Source: an uncultured Lachnospiraceae bacterium
Lineage (GTDB): Bacteria > Bacillota > Clostridia > Lachnospirales > Lachnospiraceae
Length of the DNA stretch: 64,000 bases
Reading direction: 5' to 3'
NCBI GenBank assembly: GCA_945919075.1
Contig: CAMEIX010000011.1
Coordinates: 29,112 to 93,111 of the forward strand
The position numbers and the translations under genes were made by a program. The notes beneath the pieces were generated by a model that was given only the letters and a program-made list of their open reading frames with translations, had not been told where the DNA came from and did no database searches. This document shows positions 1 to 8,720 of this stretch, piece after piece (the stretch's first letter is position 1; each line of letters starts with the position of its first letter).

Positions 1-895
1 CATCCTGTGCATCCATCATTTCTTCCGTCAGTTCATAGTATTCCACAATGGAAGGTCTGCCGTCTTCCAGACACATAACCCCGACCTTTTCGTCACGGGC
101 ATTTTTGCGTACTACCTTGGCACCCACGGTACAATTCCTGTCAATTACGGCACCCGTAAACACCGGGTCTGCAATTTTTTGCAGTACATTGTCAACGGCA
201 AATACATTAAGCCACTCAATACCGGCCTTTAATACCACATCCCGAATTCCGGCACGTACCATGGATATGTACCATCCGCCGTTTCCGTTAGGTGAGGTAG
301 ACATTTTGCCCTTGCTTTCCATATAAATCTTTCCGTTATAATCTGCCGCCGGCGCCATATCCTGCTTGAAGAAATGAATATACTCTTCGTTGTATCCGAA
401 ATAAGCATGCTCTCTGAAAAAACCGGTGGTCGCCTCATGATTCTTATCGCTGGTCATCACAAACAGATGAATCCATGCATCTGCCGCTTTCACCACATCC
501 ATAAGATTTTCAATCAGTCTCTGGAAAATAAAGACATCTTTAGTCAGACCGATATTATACATTCCTTTTGGATCATCAGAACCCAGTCTGGTTCCCATTC
601 CGCCTGCAAGTAATACAGCACCTACCTTACCTGCCCTTATGGCATTAAGCCCGATTGCGGCAAACCGCTCCTTTTCTCTTTCAATCTCCGTAAGTTCCAT
701 GGCAGAAAGCGGTGTAATAACGCCTCTTTCCGCAGGTTTCCCTGCCTTACTGCACATTTTTGTAACCGAGAAATCAGTTTCCTCTATCTGCTTTAACAAT
801 TCCCTCTTGGACGTTTCATCTAATTCTTCATAGTACCTGAGCACATGTTCCTGCCCGTATTCTTTCAGTTTGGCCCTTGCCTCCGATAAATTCAT
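1..895 (-). CDS. UDP-sugar pyrophosphorylase (UDPGP family), 3' end outside window
   Basis: The reverse strand reads open from an ATG at 895 to the window edge, about 298 residues. It carries the UTP-binding signature LAGGMGTRLGSDDPKG near residue 100, as in eukaryotic-type UDP-N-acetylglucosamine or UDP-glucose pyrophosphorylases, which make UDP-sugars from UTP and a sugar-1-phosphate in the cytoplasm. A strong GGAGGAG site sits 5 nt before the ATG and fixes the start. Family members are usually about 400 residues, so roughly a quarter is missing beyond position 1. The gene diverges from the Ca2+ ATPase across a 224-nt gap. The exact sugar (GlcNAc or Glc) cannot be told from this part. Confidence 0.88.
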   Translation of the reverse strand, partial: MNLSEARAKLKEYGQEHVLRYYEELDETSKRELLKQIEETDFSVTKMCSKAGKPAERGVITPLSAMELTEIEREKERFAAIGLNAIRAGKVGAVLLAGGMGTRLGSDDPKGMYNIGLTKDVFIFQRLIENLMDVVKAADAWIHLFVMTSDKNHEATTGFFREHAYFGYNEEYIHFFKQDMAPAADYNGKIYMESKGKMSTSPNGNGGWYISMVRAGIRDVVLKAGIEWLNVFAVDNVLQKIADPVFTGAVIDRNCTVGAKVVRKNARDEKVGVMCLEDGRPSIVEYYELTEEMMDAQD

Positions 896-989
896 AATAC
901 TCCTCCGATTATCCTTTAATCCCGACATTTACTTCTTCTCATAGTATACATGGAAATGTTACTTTATGCAAGCAAGTGTACCCTTCCTG

Positions 990-1066
990 TTTTGTCACTT
1001 TTTGTCCCGGTTTTGTCAGTTCCTGCTCCTGTTTTGTCACATTTTCTTTTCTGTGTATATTTTGTC
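990..1066. repeat. phased TTTTGTC heptamer array
   Basis: Five exact copies of TTTTGTC start at 990, 1000, 1011, 1032 and 1060, all on the same strand. The first four are spaced 10, 11 and 21 nt, close to whole DNA turns. The array lies between two divergent genes, ending 54 nt before the ATPase start. It may be an operator cluster, or the left-over end of a mobile element with repeated transposase sites; no transposase is present nearby. Confidence 0.55.
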
Positions 1067-1119
1067 CTCCTGTTTCATAGTTTTTTGTAGACCATTATTT
1101 CAGACGGAAAGGCAAAATC

Positions 1120-3738
1120 ATGCAGGAAAAACGAGGTCATAACAAATTAAAGGAAACACCGCCTAAAAGTGTCGCAGCACGCTTTGTGGAACAATTAAAC
1201 GATCCTCTGATCTTTGTCCTTTTTGTGGCGGCTGCCATTTCCATGCTTATGCGGGAATTCGGGGATACCACCATAATCCTTACTGTCATCCTCATGAATG
1301 CAACGATCGGTGTGATTCAGGAGGGAAAGGCTGACCGTGCCCTTGCCGCACTAAAGGACCTTTCCGCACCCAAGGCATTTATCCGCCCTGCCGATACCCT
1401 GCCGGATCACGAAGTCTGGAATGAAATTCCGGCTGCGGATCTGATTCCCGGGGATATTGTTCTGCTGGAAGCCGGAATGCAGGTTCCCGCTGATTTGATT
1501 ATACAAGAAGCAAACAGCCTGAAAATCGAAGAATCCGCTCTGACCGGGGAATCCCTCCCGGTGGAGAAAAATCATCATGACCGGGCTTATATGTCCACTA
1601 TGGTTACCTCCGGGCGGGGTATCGGTGAAGTAAGTCTGATTGGTATGGACACCGAAATCGGGAAGATTGCGGCACTGATCAATGAAACCAAGCCGGAGAA
1701 TACCCCCTTACAGAAAAGACTGGGAGATCTGGGAAAACTGTTAAGTATTCTTTCCCTGGTACTCTGTGCCCTCTTGTTTCTCATAGCCCTGCTGCAAAAG
1801 CGGGATATTCTGGAGATGCTGTTAACCGCTATTTCTTTAGCCGTAGCCGCCGTTCCGGAGGGTCTTCCCGCCATTGTGACCATGGTACTTGCCTTAAGTG
1901 TTTCCCGCATGGTAAAGGCCGGCACCATTATCAAAAGGCTTCCGGGAGTAGAAACCTTAGGCTGCGTCAGTGTGGTATGCTCTGACAAAACCGGGACCCT
2001 GACCCAGAATAAAATGACCGTTACCAACTGCTACACCGGAACCGTGCCCGGCAAGGTTCGTCCCGTCCTTTCCCTGAATGCCCTAAAGGACCATCTGTTT
2101 TTAACCGGTTTTGCCCTGTGCAACGACGCCGTATTATCCTCGGAAAAGGATTTTGGTGACCCCACGGAGCTGGCACTTTTACATATGGCAGAGCAGTATC
2201 ATTTGTCCCGGGCGGAATTAGAAAAGAAATATCCCCGCATTGACGAAATCCCTTTTGATTCGGAGCGGAAAATGATGACCACCGTCCATGAACACGGAGG
2301 ACAGAAAATTTGCTTTACAAAGGGTTCCCCGGACGAAATTTTAAAACGCTGTCATGCCATCCGCATTGCAGACCGGGATGTTGTGTTAAACGACCGTTAC
2401 CGGAAAAGCATACAGTCTGCCATCGCCGAAATGTCCTCCATGGCACTCAGAGTCCTTGCACTGGCAGTGCACACCCTGCCGGATACTTCTCCGGCCACTT
2501 CCGGAAGCCGGAATCACTACGAAAAGGACCTGGTTCTCTTAGGTCTTGCCGGCATGAAGGACCCCTTAAAGCCCGGGGTAAAGGAAGCCGTCTTGGCCTG
2601 TGCCGATGCCGGAGTAAGCACCGTCATGATTACCGGGGACCGAATCGATACCGCTTTTGCAATTGCAAAAGAATTAAACATTGTTTCCGATATTTCCGAA
2701 TGCATGAAGGGTGCCGACTTGGAAAGGGTGCTGAAGGAGAAGAATTCTTCCTCCGAATCCCGAAATATTCTAAAGAAAGTGCGGGTTTTTGCACAGGTTA
2801 CGCCAAGCCATAAGACCCAGATTGTAAATTTTCTTAAGGAAAACGGAGAAATCGTAGCCATGACCGGAGACGGGGTAAATGATGCGCCCTCTCTTCGGGC
2901 TGCGGATGTGGGCATTGCCATGGGAATTGCCGGTACCGATGTAGCCAAAAATGCCTCGGATATGATCTTGACCGACGATAATTTTGCCACCATTATTGCA
3001 GCCATCGAACAGGGACGGAGCATCTATGCCAACATCAAGAAATCCGTATTATTTTTGCTTTCTTCCAATTTCGGAGAAATCATTACCATGCTCATTGCCA
3101 TGCTCCTCGGATTTGGTGCCCCTCTAAAGCCAAGCCATATTCTCTGGATTAATTTAATTACCGATTCCCTGCCCGCGCTGGCTCTCGGGACGGATATTGA
3201 TAACAAACAGCACATGAAAAAACCACCCCGAAAAAAAGAGGAAAGTCTCTTTTCCGAAGGTGGTCTTGCCATTACCTTGTTTTATGGAGTTTTAATTGCC
3301 GCAATCAGTCTGGCCGCTTTTCTGCGTCTGCCGATCCGTAGCCTTACCCAAAACAATCTGCCCGTTACCGTGGAGAATATCCGGCTGTTATTACAAAACC
3401 CTGCTACCCTGACCTCCTGTCAGACCTATGCCTTTATGGTACTGGGCATTTCCCAGTTATTCCATGCCATCGGCATGCGGGATGTGGAATGCTCCGTTTT
3501 GCGGATGAAGCATTTTGCAAACCGGCTTATGATTGTGGCCTTTTCCCTGGGACTTTTTCTCCAGTTTACGGTCACAAAATTCGACAGCCTGATCCGCGCT
3601 TTTGGGACCTGTGCCTTAAGCCGGTCCGACTGGGCATATCTGCTGCCGCTGTCAGCACTCCCGCTTCTTGCCCACGAGGCCATAGTCCTCTTGCTTCGCT
3701 TATCCTTGGGCGAAAGAAAAAAGAAATCTATGCATTAA
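1120..3738 (+). CDS. P-type Ca2+-transporting ATPase (P2A/P2B type)
   Basis: An 872-residue cation pump that exports Ca2+ (or a similar cation) at the membrane. It has the actuator TGES at about residue 142, the phosphorylation motif CSDKTGTLT with Asp289, the nucleotide-domain KGSPDEIL, the hinge TGDGVNDAPSL and a C-terminal block of membrane helices. TM1-TM2 (NDPLIFVLFVAAAISML) are present. The N-terminus begins at MQEKRGHNKLKE, so about 25 residues of the usual cytoplasmic N-domain are absent. A TAG at 1078 closes the frame and no upstream start exists. The ribosome site (AGACGGAAAGG) is only fair. It overlaps the convergent ROK gene by 11 nt. Confidence 0.95.
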   Translation: MQEKRGHNKLKETPPKSVAARFVEQLNDPLIFVLFVAAAISMLMREFGDTTIILTVILMNATIGVIQEGKADRALAALKDLSAPKAFIRPADTLPDHEVWNEIPAADLIPGDIVLLEAGMQVPADLIIQEANSLKIEESALTGESLPVEKNHHDRAYMSTMVTSGRGIGEVSLIGMDTEIGKIAALINETKPENTPLQKRLGDLGKLLSILSLVLCALLFLIALLQKRDILEMLLTAISLAVAAVPEGLPAIVTMVLALSVSRMVKAGTIIKRLPGVETLGCVSVVCSDKTGTLTQNKMTVTNCYTGTVPGKVRPVLSLNALKDHLFLTGFALCNDAVLSSEKDFGDPTELALLHMAEQYHLSRAELEKKYPRIDEIPFDSERKMMTTVHEHGGQKICFTKGSPDEILKRCHAIRIADRDVVLNDRYRKSIQSAIAEMSSMALRVLALAVHTLPDTSPATSGSRNHYEKDLVLLGLAGMKDPLKPGVKEAVLACADAGVSTVMITGDRIDTAFAIAKELNIVSDISECMKGADLERVLKEKNSSSESRNILKKVRVFAQVTPSHKTQIVNFLKENGEIVAMTGDGVNDAPSLRAADVGIAMGIAGTDVAKNASDMILTDDNFATIIAAIEQGRSIYANIKKSVLFLLSSNFGEIITMLIAMLLGFGAPLKPSHILWINLITDSLPALALGTDIDNKQHMKKPPRKKEESLFSEGGLAITLFYGVLIAAISLAAFLRLPIRSLTQNNLPVTVENIRLLLQNPATLTSCQTYAFMVLGISQLFHAIGMRDVECSVLRMKHFANRLMIVAFSLGLFLQFTVTKFDSLIRAFGTCALSRSDWAYLLPLSALPLLAHEAIVLLLRLSLGERKKKSMH

Positions 3739-4591
3739 GTGCCAGTTTGATGCATCCCAGTATTGCCTGGTTATCCGAAAGACTTGCGGGTACGATGTAA
3801 TTTGTAATATCCGCAAGTTCTTTGGTTTGGATATAGCCCGCCATCAGTTCTTCAAATTTGCTTCGAATCATGGGGAGAAGCATATCTTGTTTGAGCACCC
3901 CTCCACCAAGCACGATTTTTTGCGGGGAATAGGTCATGCAGAAATTCACACAGGCCTGCGCAATATAAAAGGCCTCCATTTCCCACACCTTTTCCTCACA
4001 GGAAAGTTCCGCTCCCTTCCTGCCCCATCTCTTTTCAATGGCGGGACCTGCTGCCAATCCTTCAAAACAGTCCCCATGGAAGGGGCAGTTTCCGGCAAAT
4101 GTATCCTCTCTGTGGCGTTTTATCATAATATGCCCTGCTTCGGTATGCATCATGCCGTGAAGCAGACTGCCATTAAGGTAAACTCCCACACCGATTCCGG
4201 TTCCCACCGTTATATAAATGCTGCAGTCGAGCCCCTGCGTGATTCCAAAGGTTGCCTCTCCAAGTGCCGCCGCATTGACATCCGTATCAAATCCGACGGG
4301 ACAGGAAAGTGCCTCCCCAAATGCCTTTACTATATTAAAATTCTGCCACGCAATTTTGGGTGTGGAGGTGATGCACCCATAGTTTTCCGCAGTTTTATCC
4401 GGCGCAATGGGTCCAAAGCATCCGATTCCCAGCCGTTCTACCTTTTCATTCTTAAAGAAAGCAATCATCTCCGGCATCGTGGTTTCCGGAGTTTTAGTTG
4501 GAATACTGATTCGCTTTAAGATTTCTCCCTTTTCATTTCCGATGGCGCATACCATCTTGGTACCGCCTGCCTCCAATGCACCGATAATCAT
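3728..4591 (-). CDS. ROK-family sugar kinase (fructokinase/glucokinase-like)
   Basis: About 287 residues beginning MIIGALEAGGTKMVCAIG, the phosphate-binding loop of ROK kinases, which phosphorylate hexoses with ATP in the cytoplasm. Other marks are the FDTDVNAAALGE block with its catalytic Asp, the TVGTGIGVG loop and the zinc-site pattern with GNCPFHGDCFEG. EAGGTK and the HGDCFEG element fit the fructokinase branch best, but the substrate is an inference. An ATG further upstream exists at 4618, yet the start at 4591 has a GGGGAGG site and shares ATGA with the stop of the transporter before it, which implies translational coupling. Confidence 0.88.
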   Translation of the reverse strand: MIIGALEAGGTKMVCAIGNEKGEILKRISIPTKTPETTMPEMIAFFKNEKVERLGIGCFGPIAPDKTAENYGCITSTPKIAWQNFNIVKAFGEALSCPVGFDTDVNAAALGEATFGITQGLDCSIYITVGTGIGVGVYLNGSLLHGMMHTEAGHIMIKRHREDTFAGNCPFHGDCFEGLAAGPAIEKRWGRKGAELSCEEKVWEMEAFYIAQACVNFCMTYSPQKIVLGGGVLKQDMLLPMIRSKFEELMAGYIQTKELADITNYIVPASLSDNQAILGCIKLALNA

Positions 4592-6069
4592 GATTTTTTC
4601 CTCCCCAGACAAAACCATGCCACAATGGCAAGGAACAAAAATGCAATCCCCATCCAGGGTAATAGATAATGCAGTCCTTTGGGTGCAAAAGTGTCATAAT
4701 AGCCCTTCAGATAGATGACTACAATAATAGCAGGAAGAATATAAGTCATATAGAACTTCATCTTCCCGGGAAATCCCATGCCCTTTCCGGTATTGGCTTC
4801 CGCCAGAAAATTGGAAAATCCCCAACCGTTTTCCGATACGCAGAACAGAACATATACCAGGGACCCAAGCGGCAGCAGATTATTGGATACCAGAAAATCT
4901 TCCAGATCCATGAGATTGCTTCCCGGTCCTAAAGGTTCCAGACCCTTCAGGATATTAAAGCCCATAATGCAGGGAAGGGATAATAAAATAATCAGGACAA
5001 TATTGACCAAAACCGCCTTCTTTCTGGAAAATCCCCAGAGATCCATGGCAAAGGAGATAATATTTTCAAATACTGCAATCACTGTGGAAAGCGCCGCGAA
5101 GGAAAGGAACAAGAAGAACAGACTCCCCCAGACTCTCCCTCCTGCCATCCGGTTGAAAATATTGGGCAGGGTGATAAAAATAAGGGACGGCCCCCTGTCC
5201 TGTGCAATATGGAAGGAAAAGCATGCCGGTATAATAATCAGGCCCGCACAGAGCGCTACAAAGGTATCCAAAATCGTAATACTTATGGTCTCTCCCGCAA
5301 GGGAGCACTTCTTGTCCAGGTAACTTCCGAATATTGCCATGGAACCGATACCTATGCTTAACGTAAAAAATGCCTGTGACAATGCACCAAATACCACATT
5401 GCCGATTCCCTGTTCCTTCATAAGTTCAAAATTGGGAATCAGGTAGAATTTTACGCCCTCTCCGGCTCCCGGCAGGCTTAAGGAATGTACCACAAGCACA
5501 ATAATCAGGCCAAGAAGGAGGATCATCATCACTTTGGTGATTTTCTCCACTCCTTTTTGTACTCCCAGGGAGCAAACTCCAAAGGCAAGCAGCACTGCCA
5601 CTACCATCCAGAAAGTCATGGTACCAAAGGAACCTGTCATTTCCGTAAACTTTTCCGTAATCTGTTCTGCCGTCAGAGCCGTCTTGGTAAATTCTCCTGC
5701 GATGGAACGATAACAGTAATACAGCATCCATCCCGCCACCATGGTGTAAAACATCATAAGCAGATAATTACCAATCATGCCAAATTTGCCGAAATGGTGC
5801 CATCTGGTTCCCTCCGGTTCCAACACCTGAAAGGATGTTGCACAGCTTTTCTGGCTGCCCCGTCCTACCGCAAACTCGCAAACCATAATCGGGAATCCCA
5901 GAATCACCAGGAAAACGAGATAGATTAAAATAAAAGCTGCTCCACCGTATTGTCCGCACATATAAGGAAATTTCCAAACATTTCCAAGTCCAACCGCACA
6001 ACCGGCGGATACCAGAATAAATCCTAATCTGGAGCCGAATTTTTCTCTGCTTTTTGCGTTATTTTCCAT
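4588..6069 (-). CDS. NSS-family Na+-dependent amino-acid transporter
   Basis: A 493-residue polytopic membrane protein of the neurotransmitter:sodium symporter family (LeuT/MhsT/TnaT type). The N-terminal FGSRLGFILVSAGCAVGLGNVWKFPY segment is the diagnostic TM1 with the unwound substrate- and Na+-binding stretch, and about 11-12 hydrophobic helices follow. It imports amino acids or related amines using the sodium gradient; the substrate is not evident. It overlaps the barstar gene by 11 nt and the ROK kinase by an ATGA, so all four genes are probably one transcript. Confidence 0.93.
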   Translation of the reverse strand: MENNAKSREKFGSRLGFILVSAGCAVGLGNVWKFPYMCGQYGGAAFILIYLVFLVILGFPIMVCEFAVGRGSQKSCATSFQVLEPEGTRWHHFGKFGMIGNYLLMMFYTMVAGWMLYYCYRSIAGEFTKTALTAEQITEKFTEMTGSFGTMTFWMVVAVLLAFGVCSLGVQKGVEKITKVMMILLLGLIIVLVVHSLSLPGAGEGVKFYLIPNFELMKEQGIGNVVFGALSQAFFTLSIGIGSMAIFGSYLDKKCSLAGETISITILDTFVALCAGLIIIPACFSFHIAQDRGPSLIFITLPNIFNRMAGGRVWGSLFFLFLSFAALSTVIAVFENIISFAMDLWGFSRKKAVLVNIVLIILLSLPCIMGFNILKGLEPLGPGSNLMDLEDFLVSNNLLPLGSLVYVLFCVSENGWGFSNFLAEANTGKGMGFPGKMKFYMTYILPAIIVVIYLKGYYDTFAPKGLHYLLPWMGIAFLFLAIVAWFCLGRKKS

Positions 6070-6388
6070 CGTTTATTTCCTCATTTTCCTTTTCATCTTC
6101 CTCTTTATTCTCTTCCTCATCTGCCATTCTTTCTTCCCGGATAACCAGCCCGGAGTTTGCTTCGGCTGCCTCTAAGAAAGTCCGATATACCTTGGCGAAG
6201 TAATTCTCCTTTTCCAGTTCTTCCCCTGCATGATAAAATTCCACCTGCGCATCCTTTAATTCTGTCAGGCAATCATAAAGAGCATCCAGATTTCTTCCGT
6301 AATAATCCGGAAATGCAAACATTTCTTTCAGGTATTGATGTGCTTCTTTCCGGGTTGTCATCTTTTCCGCTTCCAATATCAGATTCAC
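6059..6388 (-). CDS. barstar-family ribonuclease inhibitor with acidic tail
   Basis: A 109-residue cytoplasmic protein matching barstar: FPDYYGRNLDALYDCLTEL is the conserved helix and loop that plugs the barnase active site. Barstar is normally about 90 residues. Here a tail of nearly only Glu, Asp, Asn and Lys is added (residues ~88-109), and it is encoded partly in the 11-nt overlap with the NSS transporter. The gene begins 2 nt after the stop of the barnase-like gene, the classic toxin-immunity order. It presumably protects the cell from unexported or re-entering RNase. Confidence 0.9.
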   Translation of the reverse strand: MNLILEAEKMTTRKEAHQYLKEMFAFPDYYGRNLDALYDCLTELKDAQVEFYHAGEELEKENYFAKVYRTFLEAAEANSGLVIREERMADEEENKEEDEKENEEINDGK

Positions 6389-6390
6389 GC

Positions 6391-6939
6391 CTATTCCTCC
6401 CCATATAACAGTTCAAAGGATTCATAATGATCCTCGGTATAATAAATCAGCCCATCATCGGAATAGACTATCCGTTTTCCGTTTCGAAAGCCGCCCTCAA
6501 AGTCAATGTCACACTCATAATATTGCCTTCCTGTCTTTTCCGGTAAAAGACCTTCCCGGTTTCCAAATTTATCGCCCCCGATACTCTTTCCGGGAGCCAC
6601 TTCCCACAGATTTCCTTCCTTGTTATCCCAGCCAAGTTCCTGGGCTACTTTTTTGGTAATAAAGTTAGGCGGCAGATGCCCGAATTCATAAATATAGGCG
6701 GCCACCTCTTCCTTAGATGAATACGCTCCATCCTCCTTGGGCAAAGTGCTGTCTTCCTCCGTCATTTCTGCATCGGTTGCTCCTGTGTCAGTCACTTCCG
6801 ACGCATACATACTTTCGACAGGGGCAGTTTCCGGGACAGTGTCCATCTTTTCGACAGCATTCGATTTGTCACTGCATCCACTGCAAAGCAATGTAATCCA
6901 AAGTAATATGCTTAAGAATATTCGGATTCCCTTTTTCAT
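6391..6939 (-). CDS. secreted barnase-type ribonuclease lipoprotein
   Basis: 182 residues: a signal peptide ending in an LCSGC lipobox-like site (Cys22), a Thr/Glu/Asp-rich linker to about residue 74, then a complete barnase fold. The domain aligns directly with barnase: APGKSIGGDKFGNREG, then Glu142 (barnase Glu73), Arg152 (Arg83), Arg156 (Arg87) and His171 (His102). All catalytic residues are present, so guanyl-preferring RNase activity is likely. Lipid anchoring to the outer face of the membrane is an inference, and Cys at the -3 lipobox position is unusual. The start has an AAAGGAG site. Its barstar partner follows at once. Confidence 0.9.
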   Translation of the reverse strand: MKKGIRIFLSILLWITLLCSGCSDKSNAVEKMDTVPETAPVESMYASEVTDTGATDAEMTEEDSTLPKEDGAYSSKEEVAAYIYEFGHLPPNFITKKVAQELGWDNKEGNLWEVAPGKSIGGDKFGNREGLLPEKTGRQYYECDIDFEGGFRNGKRIVYSDDGLIYYTEDHYESFELLYGEE

Positions 6940-6952
6940 TTTCGGCTCCTTT

Positions 6953-6984
6953 CAAAAAAAGTGCTGCTATAACACAGCACTTTT
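6953..6984 (-). terminator. Rho-independent terminator of the HD-GYP gene
   Basis: The 10-bp stem AAAAGTGCTG (6957-6966) pairs with 6975-6984 around an 8-nt loop. On the minus strand it is followed by seven U. It sits 11 nt after the stop of the HD-GYP gene and just ahead of the barnase ribosome site, separating the two units. Confidence 0.85.
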
Positions 6985-6994
6985 CTTTCGTTTC

Positions 6995-8641
6995 CTATAC
7001 TACTGCTTCAATTTCATTAATGTTATCAAGGAATACCTGAACAATCACAGGGTCAAAGTGAATACCGGCTCCCTCCTCAATTATCTGACGGGATTTTTCT
7101 TTGGAAAAGCTTTCCTTATAAGTCCTCTTGGAACGTAATGCGTCATACACATCCGCCACTGCCATGATGCGGGCACAGAGCGGAATCTTGCTTCCGCGAA
7201 GCCCTACCGGATAGCCGGTACCATTCCACTTTTCGTGGTGATACAATGCGACTTCCTTGGCAATCTTGATGTATTCTTCACTTTCCATTCCCCGAAGGAT
7301 TTCTTCGATAATCTGACTTCCCACCTTGGGATGGGTCTTGATTGCGTCAAATTCTTCCTCCGTCAGCTTGTCATTCTTTTTGAGTACCTGGTCCATGATG
7401 GCAATCTTGCCTACATCATGAAGAGGTGCCACGTCAATTACGGTGGCAATATATTCATCCGTCAAAATTTCCTTGTATGTACCGGTCTCCTTCAATCCAT
7501 TAATCAGAATCCGGACATAGGCACTGGTGTGTTTGATATGCTGACCGGTAATACCGTCACGTGCTTCAATCATATTGGCAAAGCTTTCGATAACGGAGCT
7601 TTGCATATTCTTAATCTGTCTGGTCTTCTGCTCCACATCACTTTGGAGACGGGTTGCATAATTGTAACTGTCCGTCACATCTATGATCTTGTAAGTACGT
7701 CCGTAAGCAATTCCTTCCTGCATGATGGGCTGCTTTTGAATGGTAAATACCTTCTTCTTGTAGAAGAGGTTCCCCTGTGTGCTTGCGTGATCGCTGATTT
7801 CTTCCAGCACTTCCTTATAGTCCTCCGTAGTAAGCGCCGGATAGATTTCTTTTGCCAGGGAATTGGAATAAATAACCATATCACGATTGTCTACAACGAT
7901 AAGACCATCCTGATAATCGTTCAACGCCTTTTCTTTTGCAAGAGTCAGTACCTCAAACAGACGATACCGGAACACAGACACTGCAAGAAGCACCACGTTG
8001 ATCAGATAAGCAATCTGAGTGGTATCGTATCCGCCCGTAATGCCGCTCATGTAAACGCCCATACCGGCTGCAATGGTAATCACCATTAACAGAATATACA
8101 CAGCCTGCCGCTTTTCCACCCTTGTCTTGGACTTGATCCACTCTCCAACGGAACACCAGACACAAACCGTGGTACCGCATCCTATAAGCAGAAGATAGCA
8201 CAGGTATAACGGTCCGGGTTCGCACACCAGATGGGAAAATCCACCTTCCTTAATGTACGATATGGATTTAAAGAATAACTGATGCTCGTCACAGGTGAAT
8301 ACGGCAAGTGACATCACGATGTGCATAATGATGAGCAATGCCGATGTCTCCTTGCGGATACTGACGCGGCAATAGGCCATGACAAAGAAAAACATGCCCA
8401 GCGCAATAAACGGTTTCCCCAAATAGGCAAATTTCATACCCATAATTGCCGTTTCCATGGAGGATGCTGTGATCTCCATCAGATAACCGATATAATTAAT
8501 CAGTGTAGCGGTTGCCGTGCAAAGCAGGATTACCTGTAGTCTTGAGGCCTGTTTATTCAGGACAAAAAGAATTTCCGCAATCAAAACGGCAATGCCCACA
8601 TATTGAATTGCCAAATATACTTCATACATGGAAGCTATCAT
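6995..8641 (-). CDS. membrane HD-GYP phosphodiesterase with 7TM-type sensor
   Basis: About 548 residues. The first ~220 form roughly seven membrane helices like the N-terminal 7TM region of some histidine kinases. A PAS-like stretch (IVVDNRDMVIYSNSLAKEI) follows, then a C-terminal HD-GYP domain with HDVGKIAIMDQVL and HHEKWNGTGYP. HD-GYP proteins hydrolyse cyclic di-GMP at the inner face of the membrane. The metal-binding HD and GYP motifs look intact, so an active enzyme is likely. The start at 8641 is preferred over longer ones because of GGAAGGGG 7 nt before it. The ligand is unknown. Confidence 0.87.
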   Translation of the reverse strand: MIASMYEVYLAIQYVGIAVLIAEILFVLNKQASRLQVILLCTATATLINYIGYLMEITASSMETAIMGMKFAYLGKPFIALGMFFFVMAYCRVSIRKETSALLIIMHIVMSLAVFTCDEHQLFFKSISYIKEGGFSHLVCEPGPLYLCYLLLIGCGTTVCVWCSVGEWIKSKTRVEKRQAVYILLMVITIAAGMGVYMSGITGGYDTTQIAYLINVVLLAVSVFRYRLFEVLTLAKEKALNDYQDGLIVVDNRDMVIYSNSLAKEIYPALTTEDYKEVLEEISDHASTQGNLFYKKKVFTIQKQPIMQEGIAYGRTYKIIDVTDSYNYATRLQSDVEQKTRQIKNMQSSVIESFANMIEARDGITGQHIKHTSAYVRILINGLKETGTYKEILTDEYIATVIDVAPLHDVGKIAIMDQVLKKNDKLTEEEFDAIKTHPKVGSQIIEEILRGMESEEYIKIAKEVALYHHEKWNGTGYPVGLRGSKIPLCARIMAVADVYDALRSKRTYKESFSKEKSRQIIEEGAGIHFDPVIVQVFLDNINEIEAVV

Positions 8642-8720
8642 AAGAACCCCTTCCGGATCTATTATATTTTTACAACACTCAAACAGATTGTACACTATTT
8701 TGAGTAATAATTCCATCCTT

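Noticed and set aside
3827..4519. 230-residue plus-strand frame within the ROK gene
   Set aside because: It is antisense to a well-supported kinase, has no domain and no ribosome site.
7235..8089. 284-residue plus-strand frame
   Set aside because: It lies opposite the HD-GYP gene and its translation shows no family features.
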